From an uncultured Bacteroidales bacterium (lineage in GTDB: Bacteria > Bacteroidota > Bacteroidia > Bacteroidales > Paludibacteraceae), in NCBI GenBank assembly GCA_902771935.1, contig CACXYM010000007.1, forward strand, positions 1-64,000: 64,000 nt of DNA, read 5' to 3'. Below the pieces are notes generated by a model. The model worked only from the letters and a program-made list of their open reading frames with translations, was not told where the DNA came from and searched no databases. Every line of letters starts with the position of its first letter. Within the stretch, counting starts at the first letter, position 1. A program made the position numbers and the translations under genes. This document shows positions 53,536 through 62,966 of the stretch, piece by piece.

Positions 53536-56351
53536 TAGAATCGTGCAACAAGATTTCTATCTCCGAATCCGTTATCTACGCGGCAAACAGGCACCCAGAA
53601 CTTATTCTCACGCACCCAATCCGTCGGATATGCGGCTTTCTCACGGCTGTACGGATGAGTCCACTCGTTGGCCACTATCTCGTATTCTGCGTGAGGTGCA
53701 TTAACCAGCACATTGTCTTTCGGGTCTGCCTCGCCACGTTCAAGCTCGGCAATCTCTGCGCGGATAGTCAGCAGCGCGTCAATAAATTGGTCCAATTCAT
53801 GTTTGGACTCACTCTCTGTAGGCTCAATCATCAAAGTGCCGTGTACAGGGAATGACAAGGTAGGCGCATGATATCCGAAGTCCATCAGGCGCTTAGCCAC
53901 GTCGCTTTCGGTAATACCAATAGCATGGAACTGACGGCAATCAAGAATTAACTCATGCCCTACTCTTCCCTTTTCTCCAGTATAAACCACACCATATGCG
54001 TCACGCAGTTTGGCAGCCATATAGTTAGCACTCAAAATAGCTGCTTCAGTAGCTTTTCGTAATCCTTCTTGTCCCATCATTCGAATATATCCATAGGATA
54101 TAAGTGCCATATTGGCATTACCATACAATGCGGAAGAAACACGGTTCTTATCTTCTGTAGGCATATATTCTGCCAGATGTTTTGCGCAGCAGATTGCGCC
54201 AACACCAGGTCCACCGCCTCCGTGAGGTGAAGCAAAGGATTTATGTAAGTTCAAATGGCATACATCAGCCCCTATTGTACCAGGATTCGTATATGCTATC
54301 TGCGCATTCATGTTTGCACCATCCATATAGACTTGTCCGCCGTTTGCGTGGATAATATTGCACATCTCGCGTATCGCCATCTCGAAGATACCGTGTGTAG
54401 AAGGATATGTAATCATACATCCGGCAAGCACATCTTTGTTGGCTTCCGCTTTCTCCCGCCAATCATTCAGGTCGGTATTACCGCCTTCGTCGCATTTAAC
54501 AACCACAGGAACAAATCCGGCTTGAACGCATGAGGCAGGATTTGTGCCGTGCGCAGATTCAGGAATCAAGAGCACATTACGATGTGTTTGATTGTTGGCA
54601 CGCAAGTATTCGCGGATTGTTACTAAGCCGGTATATTCTCCTGCAGCTCCGGAAGTAGGTTGCAAATTGCATGCAGGGAAACCTGTTATGACACAGAGTT
54701 GGTTCTCCAGTTCTTCGAGCATACAAGCAAATCCTTCTACTTGCTCAGCCGGAGCAAGCGGATGAACACTTGTCCAACCCGGCATAGTAATAGGTATCAT
54801 GGCAGCAGCAGGATTGAGTTTCATAGTGCAACTACCAAGTGGTATCATCGTGTGCGTCAAGCTGATATCTTTGCGGTCCAAACGTTTGAGATAGCGCATC
54901 ATATCTGTTTCGGTATGATAGAGCTTAAAGACATCTTCTTGCAAGTAATCAATCTCGCGAATACGGTTTTCGTCCAATGCCCAAAGGCCTTCGAAGGCTT
55001 CTTCTCCATCTTCATATTGAGGCATGGCGTCTGCTGCTTCGGCAAAGAGTTCAATAAGATCGTTCATCGTATCGATAGTAACACTTTCGTCAATGGACAA
55101 TCCGATCCATCCTTCTTCATCGTAATACAGGTTGATACCTTTTTCTTCTGCCAATTCCTTGACATTCTCAACAGCATCACCGGTAATCTTGAGGGTATCG
55201 AAGAATTCGGTATTCTCTTGGTTATAGCCATAAGCCTGAAGCATTTCGCTCAGATATACGGCTTTACCATGAATACCTTCCGCAATTTCACGAATACCTT
55301 CAGCTCCATGATATACGCCATACATACCTGCCATCATAGCGCAGAGTGCTTCAGCGGTACAAATATTGGATGTTGCTTTCTCGCGTTTGATATGTTGTTC
55401 GCGTGTCTGTAAAGCCAATCGGAAAGCCGGATGTTCGTGTGTGTCTTTACTCAAACCGATAATACGTCCCGGCATATCGCGTTTATATTCATCACGCGTT
55501 GCCATATATCCGGCAGTAGGACCGCCAAATCCCATAGGCAGACCAAAACGCTGTGCAGAACCAACCATGATATCAGCATCAAGCGGTTTGAGTAATGCTA
55601 AAGCCATTAAATCAGCTATAACGGTCACTTTCAGAGCTGCTGCATGGCATCCTTCCACGAAACTATCGTAATCTTCTACTGAGCCATCGGCATTAGGACA
55701 TTGGATAATGGCTCCGAAGTATTCGTCAGCATTTAGTTGTCCGTTTACCAATTGCCAATTACCTATAACCAATTCAATATCTTGTCCAGCAGCACGTGTT
55801 TTCATGACGCTTAATGTGTTCGGGAAAATCTTGCTATCCACAAACACTTTGCGTACATTATTCTTCACTTGTTCGCGCGAACGTAGGTTTCGCATCATAG
55901 TAACAGCTTCTGCTGCAGCAGTTGCTTCGTCCAAGAGTGAGCAGTTAGCAAGAGGTAATCCAGTAAGATCAGAAATCATAGTCTGGAATACAAAGAGTGC
56001 TTCCAAACGGCCCTGGCTCACTTCTGCCTGATAAGGTGTATAGGATGTGTACCACACGGGATTTTCGAGCATGTTACGTTGAATAACCGCCGGCGTGATT
56101 GTTCCGTACCATCCGCGTCCAATGAGGGATTTGAAAGGTAAGTTTTGCTCGGCCATAGCGGCAATAGAGTCTAAGTGTTCTTGCTCTGTAAGCGGTTCGT
56201 CCAAATCTAATGGTTCGTTGAGCAGTATCTCTTTCGGCATTGTCTGCTCAATGAGTTGTTCGATACTCTCTACGCCGATTTCGCGCAGCATTTGTTGTCG
56301 GTCTGATTCACTCAAACCGATGTGCCTTGATTGCAAATAATTAGCTTTCAT
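53535..56351 (-). CDS. gcvP: Glycine dehydrogenase (decarboxylating), P-protein, single chain
   Basis: 938 residues, full-length fused form. The N-terminal half is the degenerate PLP fold. The C-terminal half has the PLP lysine in C-H-L-N-L-H-K-S-F and the glycine-rich G-G-G-G-P-G loop, plus S-A-H-G-T-N-P-A-S. It decarboxylates glycine and passes the aminomethyl group to the H-protein; gcvT and gcvH are not in the window. It follows pheS by 23 nt and is coupled to the YitT genes. Confidence 0.96.
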   Translation of the reverse strand: MKANYLQSRHIGLSESDRQQMLREIGVESIEQLIEQTMPKEILLNEPLDLDEPLTEQEHLDSIAAMAEQNLPFKSLIGRGWYGTITPAVIQRNMLENPVWYTSYTPYQAEVSQGRLEALFVFQTMISDLTGLPLANCSLLDEATAAAEAVTMMRNLRSREQVKNNVRKVFVDSKIFPNTLSVMKTRAAGQDIELVIGNWQLVNGQLNADEYFGAIIQCPNADGSVEDYDSFVEGCHAAALKVTVIADLMALALLKPLDADIMVGSAQRFGLPMGFGGPTAGYMATRDEYKRDMPGRIIGLSKDTHEHPAFRLALQTREQHIKREKATSNICTAEALCAMMAGMYGVYHGAEGIREIAEGIHGKAVYLSEMLQAYGYNQENTEFFDTLKITGDAVENVKELAEEKGINLYYDEEGWIGLSIDESVTIDTMNDLIELFAEAADAMPQYEDGEEAFEGLWALDENRIREIDYLQEDVFKLYHTETDMMRYLKRLDRKDISLTHTMIPLGSCTMKLNPAAAMIPITMPGWTSVHPLAPAEQVEGFACMLEELENQLCVITGFPACNLQPTSGAAGEYTGLVTIREYLRANNQTHRNVLLIPESAHGTNPASCVQAGFVPVVVKCDEGGNTDLNDWREKAEANKDVLAGCMITYPSTHGIFEMAIREMCNIIHANGGQVYMDGANMNAQIAYTNPGTIGADVCHLNLHKSFASPHGGGGPGVGAICCAKHLAEYMPTEDKNRVSSALYGNANMALISYGYIRMMGQEGLRKATEAAILSANYMAAKLRDAYGVVYTGEKGRVGHELILDCRQFHAIGITESDVAKRLMDFGYHAPTLSFPVHGTLMIEPTESESKHELDQFIDALLTIRAEIAELERGEADPKDNVLVNAPHAEYEIVANEWTHPYSREKAAYPTDWVRENKFWVPVCRVDNGFGDRNLVARF

Positions 56352-56374
56352 ATGATGATATTAGCAGGTATTCG

Positions 56375-57421
56375 TTAGCAGCTTTCAAATTGGCGAAGGA
56401 AACGCACGTCGTTTTCAGAGAATAGGCGCAAGTCTTTCACCCGATATTTGAGGTTAGCGATACGCTCTACGCCCATACCAAAGGCATAGCCGGTATAGAC
56501 TTTGCTATCTATTCCGCATGCCTCAAGCACGTTCGGATCCACCATACCGCAACCGAGGATTTCTACCCATCCTGTTCCTTTGCAGAAAGCGCAACCTTTA
56601 CCACCGCAGATGTCGCAACTGATATCCATTTCGGCAGATGGTTCGGTGAATGGGAAATAACTTGGGCGGAGGCGAATCTTGGTCTCAGGTCCAAACATTT
56701 CTTTAGCGAAATAGAGGAGCACCTCGCGCAAGTCAGCATAGCTGACATTCTTATCGATATATAGTCCTTCGACTTGGTGGAAGAAGCAATGTGCACGAGC
56801 AGAGATGGCTTCATTACGATAGACGCGCCCAGGACACAGCACGCGAATAGGCGGTTTTTGAGAAGTCATGACGCGTGTTTGCACGCTGGAAGTATGAGTA
56901 CGCAGGAGGATGTCGGTTGGTTTTTGAACGCCCGGCTCTTTCTCAATAAAGAACGTGTCTTGCATGTCGCGTGCGGGATGTTCAGGTGCGAAATTAAGCA
57001 TGGAGAAGACGTGTTGGTCATCTTCCACTTCGGGTCCATCCGCCACGGTAAAGCCGATACGAGAGAAGATGTCGATAATCTCTTCGCGCACGAGCGAGAG
57101 CGGGTGTCGCGTACCTAAATCTATTGGGTCAGGTGTACGAGTCAAGTCCTGCTTGTCAACGATAGCATGACTTGTTGCGCTCCCGAGTTGCTCTTTGAGT
57201 TCGTTAAACCGAGCTTCGGCAGCTTGGCGCAGTTGGTTGATGGAAGCGCCAAACTGAGCCTTTTGCTCTTTTGGTATCTCCTTGAAGGCGTCGAAGAGTT
57301 GGGGGATAGCACCTTTCTTAGACATGTACTTGATACGAAGCGTCTCTAAATCCTCGGCACTGCTGGCTTTCAAGGCCTCAACTTGTTTCTGTAAATCAGC
57401 AATTTGTTCAGCTATATTCAT
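56375..57421 (-). CDS. pheS: Phenylalanyl-tRNA synthetase alpha chain
   Basis: 348 residues. N-terminal coiled coil (about 1-85), class II motif 2 region (V-Y-R-N-E-A-I-S-A-R-A-H-C-F-F-H-Q-V-E-G) and motif 3 (G-M-G-V-E-R-I-A-N-L-K-Y) are complete. A four-cysteine zinc-like patch (C-D-I-C and C-A-F-C) near residue 275 is typical of Bacteroidota PheS. The beta chain gene is not adjacent here. Confidence 0.96.
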   Translation of the reverse strand: MNIAEQIADLQKQVEALKASSAEDLETLRIKYMSKKGAIPQLFDAFKEIPKEQKAQFGASINQLRQAAEARFNELKEQLGSATSHAIVDKQDLTRTPDPIDLGTRHPLSLVREEIIDIFSRIGFTVADGPEVEDDQHVFSMLNFAPEHPARDMQDTFFIEKEPGVQKPTDILLRTHTSSVQTRVMTSQKPPIRVLCPGRVYRNEAISARAHCFFHQVEGLYIDKNVSYADLREVLLYFAKEMFGPETKIRLRPSYFPFTEPSAEMDISCDICGGKGCAFCKGTGWVEILGCGMVDPNVLEACGIDSKVYTGYAFGMGVERIANLKYRVKDLRLFSENDVRFLRQFESC

Positions 57422-57453
57422 TGTTCAAATCAATTTAAGCACATAATACGCCG

Positions 57454-57485
57454 CAAAAGTACAACATTTTTTTGGAATATGCAAG
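57454..57485 (-). promoter_or_regulatory. Promoter of the pheS-gcvP operon
   Basis: Minus-strand CTTG (57482-57485), 20-nt spacer, TACTTTTG (57454-57461). Confidence 0.8.
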
Positions 57486-57552
57486 AAAAATAGAATATTT
57501 TTCACAAAAAAATCTAAAATTATTTGCAAAAAAAGCGAATTATGTATAAAAA

Positions 57553-57584
57553 TTTGCATTTGAGGAAAAAAAGTATTATCTTTG
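57553..57584 (+). promoter_or_regulatory. Promoter of the small basic protein gene
   Basis: TTTG (57553-57556), 20-nt spacer, TATCTTTG (57577-57584); the leader to the ATG at 57680 is about 90 nt and contains the ACCAAAT repeats. Confidence 0.85.
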
Positions 57585-57615
57585 CAGAGAATATGGAAAT
57601 AAGGCTAAAAGTAGG

Positions 57616-57665
57616 ACCAAATAAAACCAAATGTAGAACCAAATATAACCAATTATTAAACAATT
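57616..57665. repeat. Phased ACCAAAT repeats in a leader
   Basis: ACCAAAT-like words start at 57616, 57626, 57638, 57648 and 57659, spaced 10, 12, 10 and 11 nt, in the untranslated leader of the small basic protein gene. Confidence 0.7.
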
Positions 57666-57679
57666 AAACATTTGTAACT

Positions 57680-58036
57680 ATGAAAACAAGATGGGTAGAA
57701 CTTATTGGAGAATCGACGGGAAGTTTTGGTAGCAAGCAATATGCCCGCCGAATACCCGGCAATGATGAGTATGCGGCCGTATGCAGCAAGCCAGAACTGA
57801 GTAAGAGAACAAAGAAAAAGAAAGCAGAACTGTTTGTTGTGAAAGACTTTCAGGTCTTAATAGCCACATGCAAAGAGATTCTGCATAATCCGGAGCGTCG
57901 GGCGATATGGCAGGAGCGTTACGACGAAGCGAAGAGACTTGCCAAGAAGCATGGCAAGAAAGTTCCAGGGCGTTTATGCGACTACGTACGACATGAGGTA
58001 AGTAAGGCATTAAAAAACGGGGAAGAAATAGCGTAA
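57680..58036 (+). CDS. Small basic protein of unknown function
   Basis: 118 residues, strongly basic with clusters of Lys and Arg (S-K-R-T-K-K-K-K, A-K-R-L-A-K-K-H-G-K-K). No signal peptide, membrane helix or known motif; the middle (F-V-V-K-D-F-Q-V-L-I-A-T-C-K-E-I-L-H-N-P) could be helical, so nucleic-acid binding is possible but unproven. It has its own strong promoter and no operon partner. It is flanked on both sides by tandem repeats with an 11-bp period (57616-57665 and 58080-58134), which hints at a mobile or fast-evolving unit. Confidence 0.65.
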   Translation: MKTRWVELIGESTGSFGSKQYARRIPGNDEYAAVCSKPELSKRTKKKKAELFVVKDFQVLIATCKEILHNPERRAIWQERYDEAKRLAKKHGKKVPGRLCDYVRHEVSKALKNGEEIA

Positions 58037-58079
58037 TTCTTGGCTTTCTGTCGTACTTACGTTATGCTATGGTCCCGTG

Positions 58080-58134
58080 GAGCATACATTGAGCATACAT
58101 TCAGCATACATTCAGCATACATTGAGCATATATT
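58080..58134. repeat. Five 11-bp tandem repeats
   Basis: GAGCATACATT-type units at 58080-58090, 58091-58101, 58102-58112, 58113-58123 and 58124-58134, differing at one or two bases, between the convergent small basic gene and the BtuF-like gene. Confidence 0.9.
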
Positions 58135-58165
58135 GCTATGTGGAGGGCATGCGTAGGCGAAAAAG

Positions 58166-59314
58166 TTATTGGAGATGCTCCGAGAAGATGAGATCTGCGT
58201 TGGCAGGCGAGAGATCTGAATTGTGCATTAAGTTCGGATAAAGGATCGTTATGAGGTCGTGAAGGATATAGTCCGGTCGCACGACTCCCATTTCCCAGAA
58301 GTCGTTTCCGCCGTTAGGCGTAGTACGTTTGGCGAAGTTATAGACCTCGCCTTGTTGGTACGCTTTGAACCATGTGTGCTTTTCGTCCATTTGTGCCAGT
58401 TCCGCAAGGCTTTTGGCGGGACATCCGACCCAGACATCCGCATTACGGAAGGTGTGTATGACACTTTCTATACCGAGAGGAATGGAAAAATGGGACGTGT
58501 CGTTTTGGAAAGCATAATCGGCTCCCGCGTCTTTGAAGAGTTGTCCCATATATGTCTGGCCAGCAGGCATATACCATGTTCCGCGGAAGTTATTTCCTGA
58601 CATGATAGTTCGCTTGGAAGTGATGTGTTCAGTCTTTGCTTTGAGTGCATTGTAGGAGTTGACTACTTCTGAAAAAATGGAATCAGCTTGCGGCAACTTG
58701 TCGTAAAGTGCTCCGACGACTCGAATCCACTCTGCCCGAGCGAGCGGATCGTTCTCTGTCCACTCGTTGTTGTAGAGGACCGGCAGACCGACGGAATTGA
58801 GTTTGGCTGTAGCGGCATCCCCTTGAGCGTAAGTTGAAACCATCACGATATCGGGATTGGTTCGAACGATGAGTTCGACGTTAGGTGTCATGGCGTCGCC
58901 TGTGTTGCTGACTTGATGTCCATCTTTCGGCTCAAAAAGGTCTTGATTATAGACGATTTCCGGGCTGCAGATTCCATAGACAGTTTCCATGCAATTTAGC
59001 GCCTTGAGAAATCCTATATGTGTGCAGCTGGTCAGGGAGATACGTCGGATTGGGACGATAACACGAATGCCATCATTTGGCACTTTAATTTCGTTACTTC
59101 GCACCAAATAATAAGTCTGCAAAATTTGTCCGTTTTGCCACGGGCTGAAAACGACTAATTTGGTCCAGTTTTTGCACTCTGAGATTGTGAATCCTTTGGC
59201 AAATTGGTTCGTAGAAATTGCAGTTTGGTAGGCAGTTTTTCGGTGGCAACTTGCCATCATCATGCATCCGCAGAGCAGAATCAAAATAATCTTCGAGAAA
59301 GAGGTATTTTTCAT
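58166..59314 (-). CDS. Periplasmic substrate-binding lipoprotein, BtuF/FepB-like
   Basis: 382 residues. Signal peptide with lipobox M-M-A-S-C near residue 23, then two alpha/beta lobes joined by a long helix as in type III binding proteins (I-R-R-I-S-L-T-S-C-T-H, N-P-D-I-V-M-V-S-T-Y, and D-V-W-V-G-C-P). In Bacteroidales such proteins bind corrinoids or iron chelates and serve a BtuCD-type importer. No ABC permease or ATPase gene is next to it, so it must work with a transporter encoded elsewhere. The nearby B12 locus makes cobalamin the favoured ligand, but a siderophore is possible. Confidence 0.78.
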   Translation of the reverse strand: MKNTSFSKIILILLCGCMMMASCHRKTAYQTAISTNQFAKGFTISECKNWTKLVVFSPWQNGQILQTYYLVRSNEIKVPNDGIRVIVPIRRISLTSCTHIGFLKALNCMETVYGICSPEIVYNQDLFEPKDGHQVSNTGDAMTPNVELIVRTNPDIVMVSTYAQGDAATAKLNSVGLPVLYNNEWTENDPLARAEWIRVVGALYDKLPQADSIFSEVVNSYNALKAKTEHITSKRTIMSGNNFRGTWYMPAGQTYMGQLFKDAGADYAFQNDTSHFSIPLGIESVIHTFRNADVWVGCPAKSLAELAQMDEKHTWFKAYQQGEVYNFAKRTTPNGGNDFWEMGVVRPDYILHDLITILYPNLMHNSDLSPANADLIFSEHLQ

Positions 59315-59353
59315 ATTTTAGTTGCAATAATATCGCATTTTTTATTCGGGGCG

Positions 59354-59385
59354 CAAAGGTAGTGTTTTTTTTGCATTTATGCAAG
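59354..59385 (-). promoter_or_regulatory. Promoter of the BtuF-like gene
   Basis: Minus-strand CTTG (59382-59385), 20-nt spacer, TACCTTTG (59354-59361). The leader is only about 35 nt, too short for a cobalamin riboswitch. Confidence 0.82.
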
Positions 59386-59462
59386 AAAAAAGGAATAAAG
59401 ACCAAATAAATGGAAGATTGAGAGTGCAAAAATGAAGAAAAAATGCTTTTTCTATGAAAAAA

Positions 59463-59494
59463 TTTGTATATATGAGATAATTGTAGTACCTTTG
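59463..59494 (+). promoter_or_regulatory. Promoter of lptD
   Basis: TTTG (59463-59466), 20-nt spacer, TACCTTTG (59487-59494); the ATG at 59513 is about 12 nt after the expected start site. Confidence 0.85.
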
Positions 59495-59512
59495 CAGGCT
59501 TAATTTGCGTAA

Positions 59513-62269
59513 GTGTGCGCATATGCGAGCGTAAAGAAAGAAAGGAAAAGACTGAGTAAGAGAGAGAACATATGGCAGAAAACGGTAGTATTGTGGATAA
59601 CAATACTGGTTGTTTTGTTATGTTTGCCTTTCGTGGAAGTGATGGGTCAGTCGAAGAAATTGGAAGCTCCGATTAGTTATTCGTCTCAGGATTCGATGGT
59701 GATGACTGGTTCCGGAAATGCCTATCTGCACGGCAAAGGAACGATTAACTATGAGTCGATGGAGTTGCAATCGGATTATATTCGTTGTAATTTGGACAGC
59801 AATCTTATTTTTGCAAGCGGCGTTTATGACTCCATCAATGACGAGTTGGTCGGAAAGCCCATATTTAAAGACAAATCGGATGAATATGAGTCGCAAGAGA
59901 TTACGTATAACCTGCAAACGAAGAAAGGATTTATCCGTAACGTTGTGACTCAACAAGGCGAAGGATATGTGCTGGCGGAGAAGACGAAGAAGATGGACAA
60001 CGACGTTATGATGATGGCTGGTGGTAAGTACACGACTTGCGATAATCATGAACATCCGCACTTCTACTTGCATTTGACGAAAGCGAAAGTGAAGCCGAAG
60101 GAATATATCGCTACTGGACCTGCATATTTGGTTGTGGGCGATGTACCTACTCCACTGGTTATTCCGTTTGGATTCTTCCCATTTACAAATAGTTATTCAA
60201 GCGGATTGATTATGCCGAGCTTCGGTGATAACTATGAGCGTGGTTTGTACTTGAATAATATCGGATATTATTTTGCTTTATGCGATTATGCAGATTTGGA
60301 GATTACGGGCGATATCTACACGAAGGGAACATGGGCTATTCGTGCTCGTTCTAACTACTTGATGCGCTATTATTTCCGCGGAAGTATATATTTGGATTAT
60401 CGTACGGACGTAACCGGCGAACGCGACATGCCTGACTACAGGAAAGCGACCAACTTCTCGTTCAAATGGAGCCATACGCAAGATGCGAAAGCCAATCCAT
60501 ACAATAACTTCTCTGCAAGTGTGAACTTCTCGACTTCCGGTTATAACCGCAGTAATATTAATACTTATTACAATCCGCAGCTGAACTCAGAGAATACGAA
60601 GTCGTCGAGTATCAGTTATACGCAGCGTTTTCCAGATAGTCCTTGGTCTATCAGTTTGAGTGCATTATTGAGCCAACGAACGAAAGACTCGACGATGAGT
60701 ATAACGGCTCCAGATTTGGCAGTAACGATGAGCCGTATCAATCCGTTTAAGCGGAAAAAGCCGGTTGGCAAGGAACGTTGGTACGAGAAGATAAGCATGA
60801 GTTATACTGGAACCGCCAAATTGTCCGTAAACAGTATCAAGGAATACAATTTGCTTCACTCCGACATTTTGCGCGATTGGCAGATGGGTATGAACCACTC
60901 GATACCTATTTCGGCATCATTTAATCTGTTCAAATACTTGAGTGTCACTCCATCCATACAATTGCATGACCGCATGTATTTCACCCGCGTGGACCAGAAA
61001 TGGAATGACGAGACCCAGTCGTTGCAGAAAGACACGACACACGGTTTCTACAATGTGTTTGATTTTGACGTGAGTCTGAGCATGTCCACCAAGATATACG
61101 GATTCTACACGCCGATAAAGAAATTGTTCCCGAACAGCAAAGTAGAGAAGTTCAGACACATTATGACTCCGAGTATTGGTTTTTCGTACCATCCGGACTT
61201 TGGAAAGAGTTTCTGGGGATATTACGGCAGTTATGAGCAGCCAGTTTATTCGGATGTTGTTGATCCGGCGACGGGATTGAAGATACAAAAATATGACGAG
61301 GAAGGAAATCCTGTCTTTGTTCATCAGACATACAGCCGTTTTGCAGGAGCTATGTACGGCAATGCTCCCAATGGCAATTCGGGAACGCTGACATTCGGTT
61401 TGGCGAACAACGTAGAGATGAAACTAAGGAATGACAAAGACACGACCGGAAATGAGCCGTTTAAGATATATTCCATTATTGATAACTTGAGTATCAACGG
61501 CGGCTATAACTTCCTTGCAGACTCGATGAGATGGAACTTGTTCTCTGTGAACGTGCGCTTTAAGATTCCAAAAGTTAATTACACGATTAACCTAAGTACG
61601 ACGTTGGATCCGTATATGTATGAGTTGAATGCGTTGGGAAACCCGGTTCGGACGAATAAACAATATTGGCATAATGGTCGTTTCCCACACTGGAGCGGAA
61701 CGAACTTGAGTTTGAGTTATACATTCAATAACCAGACATTTAAGAAGTGGTTCGGAAAGAAAGACAAAGGTAAGGAGACAGAAGAATCCGGCAATATGGA
61801 TGATATGGTCGTGCAAGAAGACGGTTCTATGACGAATGGCAAGCAAGGACACAAACATCATCATGACGACGATGAAAGTTCCGATGGATATGTTTTTGCG
61901 CAGATACCGTGGAGTTTTAGCATCAACTACTCTATTCGTTACGGCAACAGTACTAAGTTTGACTACGACAAGATGCAATATAAGATGGAGCTGACGCATA
62001 ACCTAAGTATGAGCGGTTCCATCGGTTTGGGTGCCGGTTGGAAAGTGAGCGGAAGTGCCAGTTATGACTTTAAGTATAAAAAGTTCTCGAGTGCTAACTT
62101 TACTGTTACCAGGGACTTACACTGCTGGAGCATGTCATGTAGTTTTGTGCCCATTGGTCCATTTAAGAGCTTTAACTTCCATATTGGCGTGAATGCGTCG
62201 ATGTTGGCAGATTTGAAATATGATAAATCGAGTACAGACTCAACAAATAAACAAGTATCATGGTGGTAG
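59513..62269 (+). CDS. lptD: LPS-assembly outer-membrane protein LptD
   Basis: 918 residues. A long positively charged N-terminus precedes the signal anchor (about 24-44, ending F-V-E-V-M-G-Q), followed by an OstA-like beta-jellyroll (about 50-190) and a large barrel of the Bacteroidota LptD type (FGFFPFTNSYSSGLIMPSFGD, SIGFSYHPDFGKSFWGYYG). Cysteines C185 and others are sparse. Near residue 780 a loop carries H-K-H-H-H-D-D-D-E, a possible metal site. It inserts lipopolysaccharide into the outer leaflet together with LptE. A later start just before the hydrophobic stretch is possible, but no ATG lies between. Confidence 0.9.
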   Translation: MCAYASVKKERKRLSKRENIWQKTVVLWITILVVLLCLPFVEVMGQSKKLEAPISYSSQDSMVMTGSGNAYLHGKGTINYESMELQSDYIRCNLDSNLIFASGVYDSINDELVGKPIFKDKSDEYESQEITYNLQTKKGFIRNVVTQQGEGYVLAEKTKKMDNDVMMMAGGKYTTCDNHEHPHFYLHLTKAKVKPKEYIATGPAYLVVGDVPTPLVIPFGFFPFTNSYSSGLIMPSFGDNYERGLYLNNIGYYFALCDYADLEITGDIYTKGTWAIRARSNYLMRYYFRGSIYLDYRTDVTGERDMPDYRKATNFSFKWSHTQDAKANPYNNFSASVNFSTSGYNRSNINTYYNPQLNSENTKSSSISYTQRFPDSPWSISLSALLSQRTKDSTMSITAPDLAVTMSRINPFKRKKPVGKERWYEKISMSYTGTAKLSVNSIKEYNLLHSDILRDWQMGMNHSIPISASFNLFKYLSVTPSIQLHDRMYFTRVDQKWNDETQSLQKDTTHGFYNVFDFDVSLSMSTKIYGFYTPIKKLFPNSKVEKFRHIMTPSIGFSYHPDFGKSFWGYYGSYEQPVYSDVVDPATGLKIQKYDEEGNPVFVHQTYSRFAGAMYGNAPNGNSGTLTFGLANNVEMKLRNDKDTTGNEPFKIYSIIDNLSINGGYNFLADSMRWNLFSVNVRFKIPKVNYTINLSTTLDPYMYELNALGNPVRTNKQYWHNGRFPHWSGTNLSLSYTFNNQTFKKWFGKKDKGKETEESGNMDDMVVQEDGSMTNGKQGHKHHHDDDESSDGYVFAQIPWSFSINYSIRYGNSTKFDYDKMQYKMELTHNLSMSGSIGLGAGWKVSGSASYDFKYKKFSSANFTVTRDLHCWSMSCSFVPIGPFKSFNFHIGVNASMLADLKYDKSSTDSTNKQVSWW

Positions 62270-62384
62270 ACGCTTACGCCAAGGCTTGCACGACTACGGG
62301 CTCTGCCCTAGTAAAGTGCGCCGCCTTGCGCTACGCTTCCCCCACAAATTAAAATTTGCGGGGACCCCATATAGATAGAACAAT
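62270..62384. other. Short intergenic region with GC-rich inverted repeats
   Basis: 115 nt between lptD and the PPIase gene. A stem of 10 of 11 bp (62340-62350 with 62353-62363, 2-nt loop) is the main feature; GGGCTCTGCCC near 62299 and GCGCCGCCTTGCGC near 62319 add small palindromes. No T-run follows, so it is more likely an RNA processing or stability element than a terminator. Confidence 0.5.
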
Positions 62385-62960
62385 ATGATAGGAAACGAGA
62401 AAGTGGTGACTTGCATCTACAAGATGTATGTTACGGATGAAGGCAAAGAAGTGCTTATAGAAGAAGCGACAAAAGAACGTCCGTTGGTTTATTGTCACGG
62501 CGAAGGTATGATGTTGCCGAAATTTGAGGAGAACATGGCCGGATTAAAGAAAGGCGATGCGTTTGATTTTGTGATTGCGTGCGCAGATGCGTACGGCGAC
62601 TATGACGAACGCGGCGTGCTGAAGCTGGATAAAAAAATGTTCTTTAATGGCGACGGCGAGTTTGACACAGAACATGTGTTTGTAGGAAATATCATTCCTA
62701 TGCGGACGGTTGATGGACAGATTGTGAATGCGCAAGTAACATTGATTGAAGATGACTCTGTGACCATTGATTTGAATCATCCCTATGCAGGAGAGGATTT
62801 GCATTTTGTTGGCGAAGTGATTGATTTGCGCGATGCCGATCCGAAAGAGTTAGAAGCGATCCGCAATCCGCATAAATGTGGTGGTTGTCACGGTAATTGC
62901 AACGATTGCGAGAGTGATTGCGGCAATCATTGCGGAGAAGATTGCAAATGCGATAAATAA
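62385..62960 (+). CDS. slyD: SlyD-like FKBP peptidyl-prolyl isomerase with Cys/His-rich tail
   Basis: 191 residues. FKBP domain with the inserted-flap layout (Y-C-H-G-E-G-M-M-L-P-K-F-E, then N-H-P-Y-A-G-E-D-L-H-F) as in SlyD. The last approximately 28 residues contain nine Cys and three His in C-G-G-C-H-G-N-C-style pairs, a metal-binding tail like the nickel-binding tail of E. coli SlyD. It speeds prolyl isomerisation and may store or deliver Ni or Zn. Seven nucleotides before der. Confidence 0.92.
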   Translation: MIGNEKVVTCIYKMYVTDEGKEVLIEEATKERPLVYCHGEGMMLPKFEENMAGLKKGDAFDFVIACADAYGDYDERGVLKLDKKMFFNGDGEFDTEHVFVGNIIPMRTVDGQIVNAQVTLIEDDSVTIDLNHPYAGEDLHFVGEVIDLRDADPKELEAIRNPHKCGGCHGNCNDCESDCGNHCGEDCKCDK

Positions 62961-62966
62961 GTAATT

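Noticed and set aside
54660..55412. Open frame of 250 codons opposite gcvP
   Set aside because: Shadow of the conserved P-protein gene; low-complexity Cys/Phe/His-rich translation.
58080..58134. Possible CRISPR array
   Set aside because: Units are 11 bp and directly abutting, without spacers or cas genes.
59315..59353. Cobalamin riboswitch before the BtuF-like gene
   Set aside because: The leader between promoter and ATG is only about 35 nt, too short for this RNA.
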